A DNA stretch of 64,000 nt. Origin: Blastococcus sp. CT_GayMR16. GTDB lineage: Bacteria > Actinomycetota > Actinomycetes > Mycobacteriales > Geodermatophilaceae. The DNA is taken from NCBI RefSeq assembly GCF_004570875.1, contig NZ_SPQK01000009.1, positions 1 through 64,000 on the forward strand, written 5' to 3'. The notes below the pieces were generated by a model that saw only the letters and a list, made by a program, of their open reading frames with translations, searched no databases and was not told the origin of the DNA. The translations under genes were made by a program, and so were the position numbers. Positions 25,037 through 33,865 of the stretch are shown here, in pieces (position 1 is the first letter of the stretch; every line of letters begins with the position of its first letter).

Positions 25037-25546
25037 GTGGGAGCCAAGGACGAGGCCGCCTTCGAGGCGTTCGTCGCCGCGCGGTCCGGTGACCTGCTGC
25101 GCACCGCCGTGCTGCTCACGCGGGACCGCGGCCACGCCGAGGACCTCCTGCAGACCGCGCTGGTGAAGGCCTATCGCCGGTGGAACCGGATCGGCGGCGA
25201 CCCCTACCCCTACGTCCGGCGCGTGCTCGTGACCACCGCCGCCAGCTGGCGGCGGCTGCGCACCACGCAGGAGATCGTCGCCCTGCCGGCGCACGAGTAC
25301 GCCACCCCCGACGGAACCGATGTCGTCGACGAGCGTCAACGGATGACCGACGTCCTCGCCACTCTTCCGCCGCGGATGCGTGCGGTGCTCGTCCTCCGCT
25401 ACACCGAGGACCTCAGCGAGGCCGACACCGCCGAACTCCTGGGGTGCTCGGTGCACACGGTCCGCAGTCAGACCGTCCGCGGGCTGGCCCGGCTCCGCGC
25501 CCTGCTCGGCGCCGGCGCGCCGTCCATCGTCCTCGAGGAGTGCTGA
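25037..25546 (+). CDS. SigE-family ECF sigma factor
   Basis: 169 residues. Region 2 (DLLRTAVLLTRDRGHAEDLL, QTALVKAYRRW) and region 4 (LPPRMRAVLVLRYTEDLSEADTAELLG, CSVHTVRSQTVRGLARLR) are complete; this is the actinobacterial SigE-type ECF group. GTG at 25037 follows a GGGGGG tract at ribosome-site distance. The next gene starts 1 nt after its stop and encodes a membrane-anchored protein that may be its partner. Upstream, TCACGG and CGTCATA (24976-25016) form a possible autoregulatory promoter. Confidence 0.9.
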   Translation: MGAKDEAAFEAFVAARSGDLLRTAVLLTRDRGHAEDLLQTALVKAYRRWNRIGGDPYPYVRRVLVTTAASWRRLRTTQEIVALPAHEYATPDGTDVVDERQRMTDVLATLPPRMRAVLVLRYTEDLSEADTAELLGCSVHTVRSQTVRGLARLRALLGAGAPSIVLEEC

Positions 25547-25547
25547 C

Positions 25548-26930
25548 GTGACGATCTCCGACACCGAGCTCGAGGCCGGTCTGCGCTCGCTGCGCGCCCG
25601 AGCCGACGAGATCCCGCCGCCTCCGTCCGACCTGGCCCGGCGCACCCGCGAGCGGTACCGGGCGCAGCGCCGCTCCCGGGCCGCCCTCGCCGCCGGTGGA
25701 CTGGTGGCGCTGGTCGTGCTCGTCGGCGTGCCGGTCGCCGCCTCGACGATCCTCACGGGCGAGGGCCAGACGGCGACCCCGTCGGGCCACACCTCCACGC
25801 CGGCCACCCGGACCGGGCTCTACGGCCTCCCCACTCGCGGCGACCTGGCCGACGACGAGGAGTGGCTGGCTGCCGTGACCGCGCTGGACTGGGGGCCCGT
25901 CGACACGTCGTTGCTCCCCGCGGGCATGGAGGTGCCGGATCCGTCCGTCGGTTCTCGCCGCGTCGCCTTCGCCGGCGACGTGGCGAGCGGGCGGGTGGCC
26001 CTGGTTCTCGGCATGGACGGGCGCAACCTCGGCTTCGCCTGGTTCCTCGGGCCAGAGGACGCCGAACCGGACGAGATGGCGCTGGCCACGATGCCCGGTG
26101 TCGTCGGCGCCGACGGCTTCCTGGGGCTGGTCGACGCACCGAGCCCGGACGCGTTGGAGCAGAGCCTGATCGTCGTGGCGACGCCGGGGGACACCATGAC
26201 GTGGAAGGGGCCGTCCATCGTGTCCGCCTCGGGCGAGGTCGACGAGCAGACCGTTCCACTCGACCTCGACGACGGCATCGGCACGCACGAGGTCTCGGTG
26301 CCCTTCACGTGGGACGTGGACGTGCGGGGGCCCGGCAACCAGCGCCGGGGCGGCTCGCTCACCGACAGCGACCGGAGCAGGCCGGGTGGTTCTGCGCAGG
26401 GGATCCCGGCGGACGTCGCAATCGCCGATCCTCGCGGGCTGGCCACCATGACCGTGCGCGACAACGCCGCGTACATCGCCAGGTCGGTGCTGGACGAGTA
26501 CGCCCTCGGCGCCGCGGACGCGCAGCCCACCCTGCTCGCCGCCGGCCCGCTGGGGGTACGTGGTGACATGTTCGGGGAGCTCTACGGCCTGACCCACCTG
26601 TCGGGAGCCACCGAGGTCTGGCTGACGACCTACGTGCCCTCGCGGCCGGACTCCGGCTTCCAGATCTCCCGATTCCCACCCGCTCCGGTCGGGCAGGCGC
26701 TGATGGACCGCGTGATCGCCGTGAGCGCCGAGTCGTGCCTGCTGGTCAGTGCACCCGAGGGGGTCCAGGCCCAGGTGCTGGACCGGGCGGGGGTCGTGCT
26801 GACGACCATCCCGCTCACGCAGGGCGCCGGAGCCGGGCCGATGAACGACCCGAACGCTTCGAAGGTCCGCGTCCTCGACGCCGCCGGGAGCGTCGTCGGC
26901 GAAGGACCCGTCACCAGGGCCGGCGAGTGA
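25548..26930 (+). CDS. Membrane-anchored partner of the sigma factor, unknown family
   Basis: 460 residues. A cytoplasmic N-terminal stretch of about 45 residues (TELEAGLRSLRARADEIPPP, RRTRERYRAQRRSR) precedes one membrane segment (about 46-67) and a large extracellular domain with no motif I recognise. The topology and the 1-nt gap after the sigma gene match anti-sigma-type partners, but no zinc-binding HxxxCxxC motif is present in the N-terminal part. Regulation of the sigma factor is therefore inference. Starts at GTG. Confidence 0.75.
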   Translation: MTISDTELEAGLRSLRARADEIPPPPSDLARRTRERYRAQRRSRAALAAGGLVALVVLVGVPVAASTILTGEGQTATPSGHTSTPATRTGLYGLPTRGDLADDEEWLAAVTALDWGPVDTSLLPAGMEVPDPSVGSRRVAFAGDVASGRVALVLGMDGRNLGFAWFLGPEDAEPDEMALATMPGVVGADGFLGLVDAPSPDALEQSLIVVATPGDTMTWKGPSIVSASGEVDEQTVPLDLDDGIGTHEVSVPFTWDVDVRGPGNQRRGGSLTDSDRSRPGGSAQGIPADVAIADPRGLATMTVRDNAAYIARSVLDEYALGAADAQPTLLAAGPLGVRGDMFGELYGLTHLSGATEVWLTTYVPSRPDSGFQISRFPPAPVGQALMDRVIAVSAESCLLVSAPEGVQAQVLDRAGVVLTTIPLTQGAGAGPMNDPNASKVRVLDAAGSVVGEGPVTRAGE

Positions 26931-27040
26931 CCGAGCCCGCATCGCTGACGGCGATGCGTCAGCTGGTCGCGGAGGCCCGGCTCCGGCGGACCCTCGATCC
27001 CCGGCGGTTCCCGCCGCGACCGGCCCGTGACCCCGGCCGG

Positions 27041-27250
27041 TCAGCCCCGGGTGGCGCGCCGCAGCAGGAAGGCGCCGACGACGGCCAGGACGACGCCGAG
27101 GACGAGCTGTCCGACGCCGACGCCGGACTGGTCACTGGCGAACCACGAGACCGACGACACCAGGAGGACGACGGCGACGCCGAGGACGAGCAACCCGACC
27201 AGGCGCTCGCGGCGGGCGTCACGGGAGCCGGGAGGAACGGGGGCTGACAT
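27041..27250 (-). CDS. Small two-pass membrane protein
   Basis: 69 residues with two membrane segments (about 17-37 and 46-64) separated by a short WFASDQSG loop, and a basic C-terminus LLRRATRG. No family recognised. It lies between the sigma-partner gene and a GNAT gene read in the same direction as itself. Confidence 0.65.
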   Translation of the reverse strand: MSAPVPPGSRDARRERLVGLLVLGVAVVLLVSSVSWFASDQSGVGVGQLVLGVVLAVVGAFLLRRATRG

Positions 27251-27271
27251 GCCCGCCAGCCTGCCAGCCGC

Positions 27272-27799
27272 TCAGAACCGGTGGAGCAGCAGGATCTCCT
27301 CGCGGTCGTCGCCCGGCGCGACCCTGATGGCCCCTGCGACGCGGCCTACCTCGGTGTAGCCCAGGCCCCGGTAGAAGGCGTCGACCCCCGTGCCGCCCCG
27401 CGCGGTCAGCTGCAGGAACTCCCAGCCCCGGGTGCGGGCGATGTCGTGCACACCGCCCATCAGCACGCGCCCCAGGCCGTGGCCCTGACGCGAGGGGTGC
27501 ACCTGCACGCGCAGCACCGTCGCCCAGTGCCGGCGCAGTGGACTCGAGGAACCGACGAGTGCGGCGAACCCCGCCGTCGCACCGTCGACGGTCAGCACGG
27601 CGAGGACGTCGCGCCCGGAGTGCACGCCCTCGAGCAGGCGGTCCAGCACCGGGGCGACGTCGTCCCGGGTGACCGGGGGGACGAAACCGACGGCCCCACC
27701 GGCGTTGGACACGTCGGTCCAGCAGGCCAGCAGCTCACCGCGGAGGACGTCGTCGACGGCGGAGACGGCTCGGACCTCGGCATCGGGCACGCCGACCAT
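27272..27799 (-). CDS. GNAT-family N-acetyltransferase
   Basis: 175 residues. Acetyl-CoA binding motif A is VLRVQVHPSRQGHGLGRVLM (Q/RxxGxG/A present), and the C-terminal GVDAFYRGLGYTEVGRVAG completes the fold. Substrate unknown. The ATG at 27799 is used; a GTG at 27793 is close. Divergent from the nuclease gene with about 100 bp between them. Confidence 0.87.
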   Translation of the reverse strand: MVGVPDAEVRAVSAVDDVLRGELLACWTDVSNAGGAVGFVPPVTRDDVAPVLDRLLEGVHSGRDVLAVLTVDGATAGFAALVGSSSPLRRHWATVLRVQVHPSRQGHGLGRVLMGGVHDIARTRGWEFLQLTARGGTGVDAFYRGLGYTEVGRVAGAIRVAPGDDREEILLLHRF

Positions 27800-27898
27800 G
27801 CTCCCGCGCGCGTCGCGGGCCGCTGCCGGGACCCCCGCCCCGACGCACCGCGCACGACCTCCTGGCGCGTCGGAGCCGGGCGGTCCTAGCGTTCTGCC

Positions 27899-28789
27899 AT
27901 GACAGACCTTGCCGGAAGCCCCACGGCACAGGACCTGAGAGACCGGACGGGCTACGACCCGCTCTTCCTCGGCCCCGGCGTGCCGATGCCCGCTGTCACC
28001 ACCGACGCGGCGACCGTGATGCTGCCCTACCTCCACTACTCCGTCGTGTTCCGTCCCGACCGGCGCTTCGCGGCACTGACCGCCCTCGACCTGGACGGCG
28101 CCCGGCTGAAGAGCCTCGACCGCGCCGACGCCTGGCAGCTCGATCCGCGGTTGGCCGCCGAGCTCCAGGCCGGCCCCCCGGTCTACGCCCACAACGACCT
28201 CGACCGCGGGCACCTGGTGATGCGCGCGTCGTCGATGTGGGGGGACACCGAGGACGAGGCGCGCAGGGCCGAGGCCGACACCTTCTACTTCACCAACGCC
28301 GCACCGCAGGCTGCGATGTTCAACCAGGGCCGGCAGCTGTGGCTGGGGCTGGAGGAGTACCTGCAGGAGCACGCGGCGACCTTCGACCGGAAGCTGGCCG
28401 TCTTCGCCGGTCCGGTCCTCGACCCCGATGACCCGCCCTACCGGGGGATCCAGATCCCGCTGCGGTTCTGGAAGGTCGTGGCCTTCGTGCAGGACGGCGC
28501 GCTGGCCGCCACCGGGTACATCCTCGACCAGACGCCGCTGGTGGACGACCTCGACGCGGCGCTCGCCGCGGCCGAGGCGGCGGGCGCCCTGCCTCCGCTG
28601 GGCGCGTTCCGCACGTTCCAGGTGCCGATCGCCGACATCGCCGTCCTGGCCGGCCTGGATCTCGACCAGCTGATCCTGGTGGACCGGCTCGGGGCGGCGG
28701 TGACCGGCGAGACACCACCACCTCCCGGGCGGGCGTCCTCGACCTGGCTGGAGCTGAGCTCGCTGGACGATCTGGTGCTGGCGGGCTGA
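27899..28789 (+). CDS. DNA/RNA non-specific endonuclease (NUC1 family)
   Basis: 296 residues. The beta-beta-alpha-metal nuclease signature is NDLDRGHLVMR with catalytic histidine in DRGH. The downstream TNAAPQAAMFNQGRQLWLGLEEY supplies the family's metal-binding asparagine and the N..W..LE helix, and VFAGPV follows as the next conserved strand. The N-terminus shows no signal peptide, unlike most secreted members. The ATG is 6 nt after TAGCGT (27887-27892), so transcription may be leaderless. Whether the protein stays inside the cell, and what inhibits it, is not visible. Confidence 0.87.
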   Translation: MTDLAGSPTAQDLRDRTGYDPLFLGPGVPMPAVTTDAATVMLPYLHYSVVFRPDRRFAALTALDLDGARLKSLDRADAWQLDPRLAAELQAGPPVYAHNDLDRGHLVMRASSMWGDTEDEARRAEADTFYFTNAAPQAAMFNQGRQLWLGLEEYLQEHAATFDRKLAVFAGPVLDPDDPPYRGIQIPLRFWKVVAFVQDGALAATGYILDQTPLVDDLDAALAAAEAAGALPPLGAFRTFQVPIADIAVLAGLDLDQLILVDRLGAAVTGETPPPPGRASSTWLELSSLDDLVLAG

Positions 28790-28794
28790 GCCAC

Positions 28795-28824
28795 TTGTCA
28801 GGCAAGTAGTTACTTGCCTATGGT
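28795..28824 (+). promoter_or_regulatory. Promoter with palindromic operator of the ArsR-VOC pair
   Basis: TTGTCA (28795-28800) and TATGGT (28819-28824) frame an 18-bp spacer filled by the perfect palindrome AGGCAAGTAGTTACTTGCCT (28800-28819, 9-bp arms). The start codon follows 6 nt after the -10. Autorepression by the ArsR protein is inferred. Confidence 0.7.
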
Positions 28825-28830
28825 CTCCCC

Positions 28831-29103
28831 GTGGGCGATGTGTTCAAAGCCCTCGCGGACCCGACCCGGCGCGCCATCCTCGACGAACTCCAGGAGCGGG
28901 ACGACCAGACCCTGTTCGAGCTGTGCTCCCGGCTGATCAGCCGGCACGGGCTCAGCTCCAGCAGGCAGGCGGTCTCCCAGCACCTCGAGGTCCTGGAGGC
29001 GGCCGGCCTGGTCACCACCCGCCGCGAGGGTCGCTACAAGTTCCACTCCTTGGACACCTCGCCGCTGAAGACCATCACCGACCGGTGGCGGGTCGACCCC
29101 TAG
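28831..29103 (+). CDS. ArsR-family repressor
   Basis: 90 residues, a minimal winged HTH: VFKALADPTRRAILDELQER, SSSRQAVSQHLEVLEAAGLV (recognition helix) and TTRREGRYKFHSLD (wing). No metal-binding cysteine pair is present, so the signal is probably not a metal; such repressors often sit with a START or VOC protein. GTG start 6 nt after a -10. The VOC gene begins 11 nt after its stop. Confidence 0.92.
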   Translation: MGDVFKALADPTRRAILDELQERDDQTLFELCSRLISRHGLSSSRQAVSQHLEVLEAAGLVTTRREGRYKFHSLDTSPLKTITDRWRVDP

Positions 29104-29114
29104 GGAGGCACATC

Positions 29115-29498
29115 ATGCGGATCAACCTGGCCAGCGTCCTCGTCGACGACCAGGAGCGGGCGCTGCGGTTCTACACCGACGTGCTCGGCTTCGTGAAGAA
29201 GACCGAGGTGCCGCTCGGCGAGCACCGGTGGCTGACCGTCGTCTCGCCCGAGGACCCGGACGGCGTCGAGCTCGTGCTGGAACCGAGCGACCATCCCGCC
29301 GTCGGGCCCTTCAAGAACGCCCTCGTGGCCGACGGCATCCCGTTCACCTCGTTCGCCGTGGACGACGTCCACAAGGAGTACGAGCGGCTGAAGGGGCTGG
29401 GCGTCACCTTCACCCAGGAGCCGACGGCGATGGGCCCGGTGACCACCGCCGTCCTCGACGACACCTGCGGGAACCTGATCCAGATCGCCGCCATGTGA
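29115..29498 (+). CDS. VOC/glyoxalase-family protein
   Basis: 127 residues with two beta-alpha-beta-beta-beta modules: [24 protein letters not shown] and [20 protein letters not shown], ending [18 protein letters not shown] with the usual C-terminal metal-site segment (DxxGNLIQ). Members include glyoxalases, dioxygenases and antibiotic-binding proteins. Co-transcribed with the ArsR repressor; AGGGAGG ribosome site before the ATG. Confidence 0.88.
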   Translation: MRINLASVLVDDQERALRFYTDVLGFVKKTEVPLGEHRWLTVVSPEDPDGVELVLEPSDHPAVGPFKNALVADGIPFTSFAVDDVHKEYERLKGLGVTFTQEPTAMGPVTTAVLDDTCGNLIQIAAM

Positions 29499-29547
29499 GC
29501 GCCGGAGGGGGCTGACCGCACGGCCCGGGAGTCCTAGGTTCACGGTC

Positions 29548-30471
29548 GTGGACTCTGCGGTCTCGGTCTCCGGGCTGGTCAAGACGTTCGGTGCCACCCG
29601 CGCCCTCGACGGCCTGGACCTGGAGATCGCCACCGGCGAGGTGCACGGCTTCCTCGGTCCCAACGGATCGGGGAAGTCGACCACCATCCGGGTGCTCCTC
29701 GGCCTCCTGCGCCCCGACTCGGGCACCGTCCGGCTGCTCGACGGCGATCCCTGGCACGACGCCGTCGCCCTGCACCGCCGGCTGGCGTACGTACCCGGCG
29801 ATGTGACCCTCTGGCCCCAGATCAGCGGCGGGGAGGCCATCGACCTGCTCGGCCGGCTCCGCGGCGGCCTGGACCCGGCCCGCCGCGCCGACCTGCTCGA
29901 GCGCTTCGACCTCGACCCGACCAAGAAGGCCCGCAGCTACTCGAAGGGCAACCGGCAGAAGGTCGCCCTGGTGGCAGCCCTGGCCTCCGACGCCGAGCTG
30001 CTGATCCCCGACGAGCCGACGTCGGGTCTCGACCCACTCATGGAGGCGGTCTTCCAGGAGAACATCCGCGAGGTCCGCGCCCAGGGCCGCACGGTGCTGC
30101 TGTCGAGCCACATCCTGGCCGAGGCCGAGGCGCTCTGTGACCGCGTGAGCATCATCCGGCACGGTCGCACCGAGCAGAGCGGCAGCCTGAGCGAGCTGCG
30201 CCACCTCACCCGGACCTCGATCGCGGCCGAGACCGCCCGCCCGGTCACGGGTCTCGACTCGCTGCCCGGGGTGCACGATGCGGCGATCCGGGACGGCCGG
30301 GTGCGCTTCGACGTCGACACCGACCATCTGGACGGCGTCCTCCGGCACCTCGCGGCCTTCGGCGTCCGGTCGCTGAACAGCGCGCCGCCCACCCTGGAGG
30401 AGCTCTTCCTGCGCCACTACGGCGACGAGCTGGCCGAGGACGGCGTGCGGCTCGCGGGCACGGACCGGTGA
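29548..30471 (+). CDS. ABC exporter ATPase
   Basis: 307 residues. Walker [12 protein letters not shown]-loop region [10 protein letters not shown], a degenerate signature [15 protein letters not shown] and Walker [14 protein letters not shown]-loop in [14 protein letters not shown]. The C-terminal DUF4162-like extension (about 215-300) is typical of ATPases that pair with large exporter permeases, such as the tetronasin/daunorubicin type. Its stop overlaps the permease start (GTGA). Confidence 0.92.
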   Translation: MDSAVSVSGLVKTFGATRALDGLDLEIATGEVHGFLGPNGSGKSTTIRVLLGLLRPDSGTVRLLDGDPWHDAVALHRRLAYVPGDVTLWPQISGGEAIDLLGRLRGGLDPARRADLLERFDLDPTKKARSYSKGNRQKVALVAALASDAELLIPDEPTSGLDPLMEAVFQENIREVRAQGRTVLLSSHILAEAEALCDRVSIIRHGRTEQSGSLSELRHLTRTSIAAETARPVTGLDSLPGVHDAAIRDGRVRFDVDTDHLDGVLRHLAAFGVRSLNSAPPTLEELFLRHYGDELAEDGVRLAGTDR

Positions 30472-32072
30472 GCACGGCCCGTCCCACGCTGGCCGGTACT
30501 GGCGCACTGGTCCGCTTCGCGCTGCGCCGCGACCGGCTGCGGCTGCCGCTCTGGATCGCGCTCGGCGCCGGACTGGTCGCCTCCCAGTCGGTCTCCAGCC
30601 AGACGCTCTACGACTCCCCCGCCGCCCTCGTGGCCTACCGGGATTCGGTCGGGAGCAACGCGGCCACCATCGCGTTCGCGGGGCCACCCGTGGGCCTCTC
30701 CACCGTGGCCGGCGCGGTCGCCTTCGAGATCTCCGCGTCGGTCATGCTCGCCGCCGCCCTCATGGCGATGTTCACGACCGGCCGGCACACCCGCGCCGAC
30801 GAGGAGGCCGGCCGCACGGAGCTGATCCGTGCCGGCCGCGTCGGCCGGCACGCACCCCTGATCGCCGCGGTGCTCGTGTCGGCACTGGCGTGCGTCGCGA
30901 TGGCGCTCGCGATCGGCCTGGTGGGCACCGCGACCGGGCTGCCGACGGGCGGATCGTTCCTGCTGGGCGCCTCGGTGGGCGCCTGCGGTCTCGTCTTCAC
31001 CGGCATCGCCGCCGTCGCCGCCCAGGTGACGGAGTCCACGCGTTCGGCGTACGGGATCGTCGGAGCCGTCTTCGGCGTCGCCTTCGTCCTCCGGGCTGTG
31101 GGCGACATCAACGGCAGCTGGCTCGTCTGGGCCTCGCCGGTCGGCTGGGCGCAGGCCGTGCACCCGTTCTCCGACGACCGTGTGCTTCCCCTGCTGCTCT
31201 GCCTGGTCGCGACCGCCGGTCTGGTCGCCGCGGCGATGACGCTGCTCGACCACCGCGACCTGGGCTCCGGGCTGCTGCCGGCGCGGCCGGGGCCGCCCCG
31301 GGCGGGCCCGCTGCTCGGCTCCCCGCTGGGGCTCGCGATCCGGCTGCAGCGCGCCGCGCTCATCGCCTGGGCGGTGAGCCTCGCACTGCTGGGTGCGGTG
31401 TACGGCGGGGTGGGGGACGCCGTCGAGACCCTGTTCGCCGACAACCCCCAGGCGCAGGTCTTCTTCCCCGGCGCCTCGTCCGCGGGCCTCGTCGAGGCCT
31501 ACCTGGCCACCATCTTCTCCATCAACGCCCTGCTGGCCGCGGCCTACGCCGTCTCCTCGGTGCTGCGCGCACGGGCGGAGGAGTCGGCGGGCCGGGCCGA
31601 GTCCGTCCTGGCGACGGCGACCTCCCGCGGGGCATGGCTGGGCAGCCACGTGACCGTGGCGCTGCTGGGGTCGGCGCTCCTCGTCGTCCTCTCGGGTGCC
31701 GCGACCGCGCTGGTCCGGGGCCTGTCGAGCGGCGATCTCGGCTCGTTCGGCCGGCTCTTCGCCGCGTCGCTGGCCTACGTGCCGGCCGTCTGGGCGGTCG
31801 CCGCCCTGGCCGTCGCCCTCGTCGGGCTGGCCCCCCGGATCGCGACGGGGGCGGCCTGGGGCGGCGTTGCCTACGTCGTCGTGGTGGCCATGGTGGCCCA
31901 GGCGCTGGACTGGCCGGGCTGGGTGGGCGACCTGTCCCCGTTCGCGTGGACGCCCCTGGTGCCGATCGAGGCGTGGACGCTGCCGGTGGCCGTGGGTCTG
32001 GGCGCCGTCGTCCTCGTGTTGCTGGCCGTGGGATTCGGCGCCTTCCGCCACCGGGACCTCAGCACCGGCTGA
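30468..32072 (+). CDS. ABC exporter permease
   Basis: 534 residues with roughly 12 hydrophobic segments in two similar halves. This is the size and layout of the TetP-like exporter permeases found behind such ATPases in actinobacteria. An [20 protein letters not shown] segment and its counterpart [22 protein letters not shown] show the internal duplication. Substrate unknown. GTG start overlapping the ATPase stop. Confidence 0.88.
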   Translation: MSTARPTLAGTGALVRFALRRDRLRLPLWIALGAGLVASQSVSSQTLYDSPAALVAYRDSVGSNAATIAFAGPPVGLSTVAGAVAFEISASVMLAAALMAMFTTGRHTRADEEAGRTELIRAGRVGRHAPLIAAVLVSALACVAMALAIGLVGTATGLPTGGSFLLGASVGACGLVFTGIAAVAAQVTESTRSAYGIVGAVFGVAFVLRAVGDINGSWLVWASPVGWAQAVHPFSDDRVLPLLLCLVATAGLVAAAMTLLDHRDLGSGLLPARPGPPRAGPLLGSPLGLAIRLQRAALIAWAVSLALLGAVYGGVGDAVETLFADNPQAQVFFPGASSAGLVEAYLATIFSINALLAAAYAVSSVLRARAEESAGRAESVLATATSRGAWLGSHVTVALLGSALLVVLSGAATALVRGLSSGDLGSFGRLFAASLAYVPAVWAVAALAVALVGLAPRIATGAAWGGVAYVVVVAMVAQALDWPGWVGDLSPFAWTPLVPIEAWTLPVAVGLGAVVLVLLAVGFGAFRHRDLSTG

Positions 32073-32074
32073 GG

Positions 32075-33667
32075 TCAGCCGTTCTTGGTCGGCGGCTCGC
32101 CCTCGGCCAGGGCATCCTGAGCCTGGGCCGGGTCGTAGGCGCAGGCGTCGCCGACGTCGGCTGCCGGGTTCGGTGACGCCGGCGCGCCAGCGCCCGTGGT
32201 GGGCGCGGCGGATCCGCTGCCGTTGGCGGCGCCGGACGAGGGAGTGGCGGGCGCGGGCGCCAGCGCCTCCTGCACGATCTGGCGCATCTGGTCGTAGTCC
32301 GGATACGCCGGGTCGATCAGGGTCGAGTCGAAGACGACGCTGCGGGTGGTCGCGTCCTTGACGAGGAAGGCGACGTCCACGAAGTCGTCCAGAGCGGACC
32401 GGGGGATGTCGGTGCTGACGATGTCCTGGGTGGTCGCCGCGAGCTCCTGGTACTTCGCGAGCAGCCGCACCGGGTTCGCCGCCTGGATGATCGAGTCGAT
32501 CGTGCAGCGCTGCCGGGCCATCCGGTCGTAGTCGGTGAGACCGAACCGGCCGCGGGCAAACGCGAGGGCCGTGGGGCCGTCCATGTGCTGGTTCGGCCCG
32601 GGCGCGATGTAGGCGTCGGGCAGGGAGCCGGTCGACGGCTCGCCCCCCACCGGCACGTAGTAGTTGACGTTGACCGTGATGCCACCGAGGGCGTCGACCA
32701 GGCTGCTGAACCCGTCGAGGTTCACCAGCACGTAGTAGTCGATGGTCAGGCCCAGCGCCTCACCGACGCCGAGCTTGAGGAAGTCCGCGCCGGGGTTGTC
32801 GGTGGGCCCGAGGATGTCGGGGTACTCCGCCGGGCCGTTGCGGTAGACGGCGTTGAGCAGGCTCTCGCTCTCGTCGCCCGCCTCGAAGCCGTCGGGATAC
32901 ACCTCGGCCAGCGGGCTGTCGGCCGGGAACGGCAGGTTCTCCAGGTTGCGCGGCAGGCTGAACAGGATCGTGTCGCCGGTGGCGGTGTCGATGCTCGCGA
33001 CGATGACGGTGTCGGTGCGCACGCCGTCGCGGCCCTCCCCGCCGTCGCCGCCGAGCAGCAGGACGTTGACCCGCTCCTTGTCCCCGAACGGGTCCGGGGT
33101 GTCGATGACGGTGGCGGACCTGCCGTTGTCGTCGAAGACCTCGGCGATCAGGTCGCGCTGGGTCATCGCCAGCCGTCCCGCGAGCACCGCCGGGGCGGCG
33201 ACGGCCGCGACGAGCAGCAGGACGACGACGGCGCCGAGAAGGTGCCGGCCGCGGCCCACCCGCGGCGGCAGCAGCATCCGGTAACCGGCGACGACGACCA
33301 CGATCCACAGCAACGCGACCAGCGCGATCGTGCCGACGACCCAGAGCAGGGCGCCGGTGTCGACCGCGGTGCGGACCGCCGTCCGTCGTCCGCCGGTGGC
33401 CAGCCAGACCCCGCCGCCGACGAGCAGGAGGAACAGCAGGAGCGTGATCGCGCCCAGGACGCGGCGGCCCGCGGCGAGGAACGCCGTCCCCGGGACGACC
33501 GCCCCGAGCACCGTCCAGCCGAGCGCGGAACCGAAACTCCGCTCTGCCCGGCGCCGTCCGCGGCCCGGCGAATGCACCGTGGCACCCCCCGCAGAAGGCG
33601 CGCCGGAAGTCGCGCTCACGCGGGATCCGTCGCTCGGCGCCACAAGGTCATCCGGCCATGATCGCAC
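32075..33667 (-). CDS. LytR-CpsA-Psr (LCP) cell-wall ligase
   Basis: 530 residues. A cytoplasmic proline/arginine-rich N-terminus is followed by four membrane segments (about 45-170), then an extracellular LCP domain (about 195-430) with NVLLLGGDGGEGRDGVRTDT, FSLPRNL, ALGGITVNVN and LAFARGRFGLTDYDRMARQR, which carry the conserved acidic and arginine residues. LCP enzymes transfer lipid-linked polymers (arabinogalactan or teichoic acid type) to peptidoglycan. The C-terminus is a low-complexity Pro/Ala/Gly/Ser tail. Four rather than one membrane segment is a known variant. It converges on the ABC permease gene with 2 bp between stops. Confidence 0.9.
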   Translation of the reverse strand: MRSWPDDLVAPSDGSRVSATSGAPSAGGATVHSPGRGRRRAERSFGSALGWTVLGAVVPGTAFLAAGRRVLGAITLLLFLLLVGGGVWLATGGRRTAVRTAVDTGALLWVVGTIALVALLWIVVVVAGYRMLLPPRVGRGRHLLGAVVVLLLVAAVAAPAVLAGRLAMTQRDLIAEVFDDNGRSATVIDTPDPFGDKERVNVLLLGGDGGEGRDGVRTDTVIVASIDTATGDTILFSLPRNLENLPFPADSPLAEVYPDGFEAGDESESLLNAVYRNGPAEYPDILGPTDNPGADFLKLGVGEALGLTIDYYVLVNLDGFSSLVDALGGITVNVNYYVPVGGEPSTGSLPDAYIAPGPNQHMDGPTALAFARGRFGLTDYDRMARQRCTIDSIIQAANPVRLLAKYQELAATTQDIVSTDIPRSALDDFVDVAFLVKDATTRSVVFDSTLIDPAYPDYDQMRQIVQEALAPAPATPSSGAANGSGSAAPTTGAGAPASPNPAADVGDACAYDPAQAQDALAEGEPPTKNG

Positions 33668-33811
33668 CGAGCAGCGGCCTGGGCGTCGGCTGGACGGTTG
33701 CTCCCCGCCCCCTGGGGACCGCGGGACTCGCCGGAAACAGCCGCGATCCGACGCTGGATGAGGGGTGAACGAGGGTGGTTCGGGGCACCTGTTCTGGATA
33801 CCGACCGATGC

Positions 33812-33841
33812 TTACGGCGGCGTAGGTTACGCAGGCGTAGG
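33812..33841. promoter_or_regulatory. Tandem 15-bp repeats before the desaturase gene
   Basis: TTACGGCGGCGTAGG (33812-33826) is followed immediately by TTACGCAGGCGTAGG (33827-33841). Each copy contains the inverted repeat TACG-N4-CGTA. The array ends 24 bp before the desaturase ATG. A role as a lipid-responsive operator is inferred from position. Confidence 0.6.
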
Positions 33842-33865
33842 TCGCTTCACCCTCCGGAGGTCACG

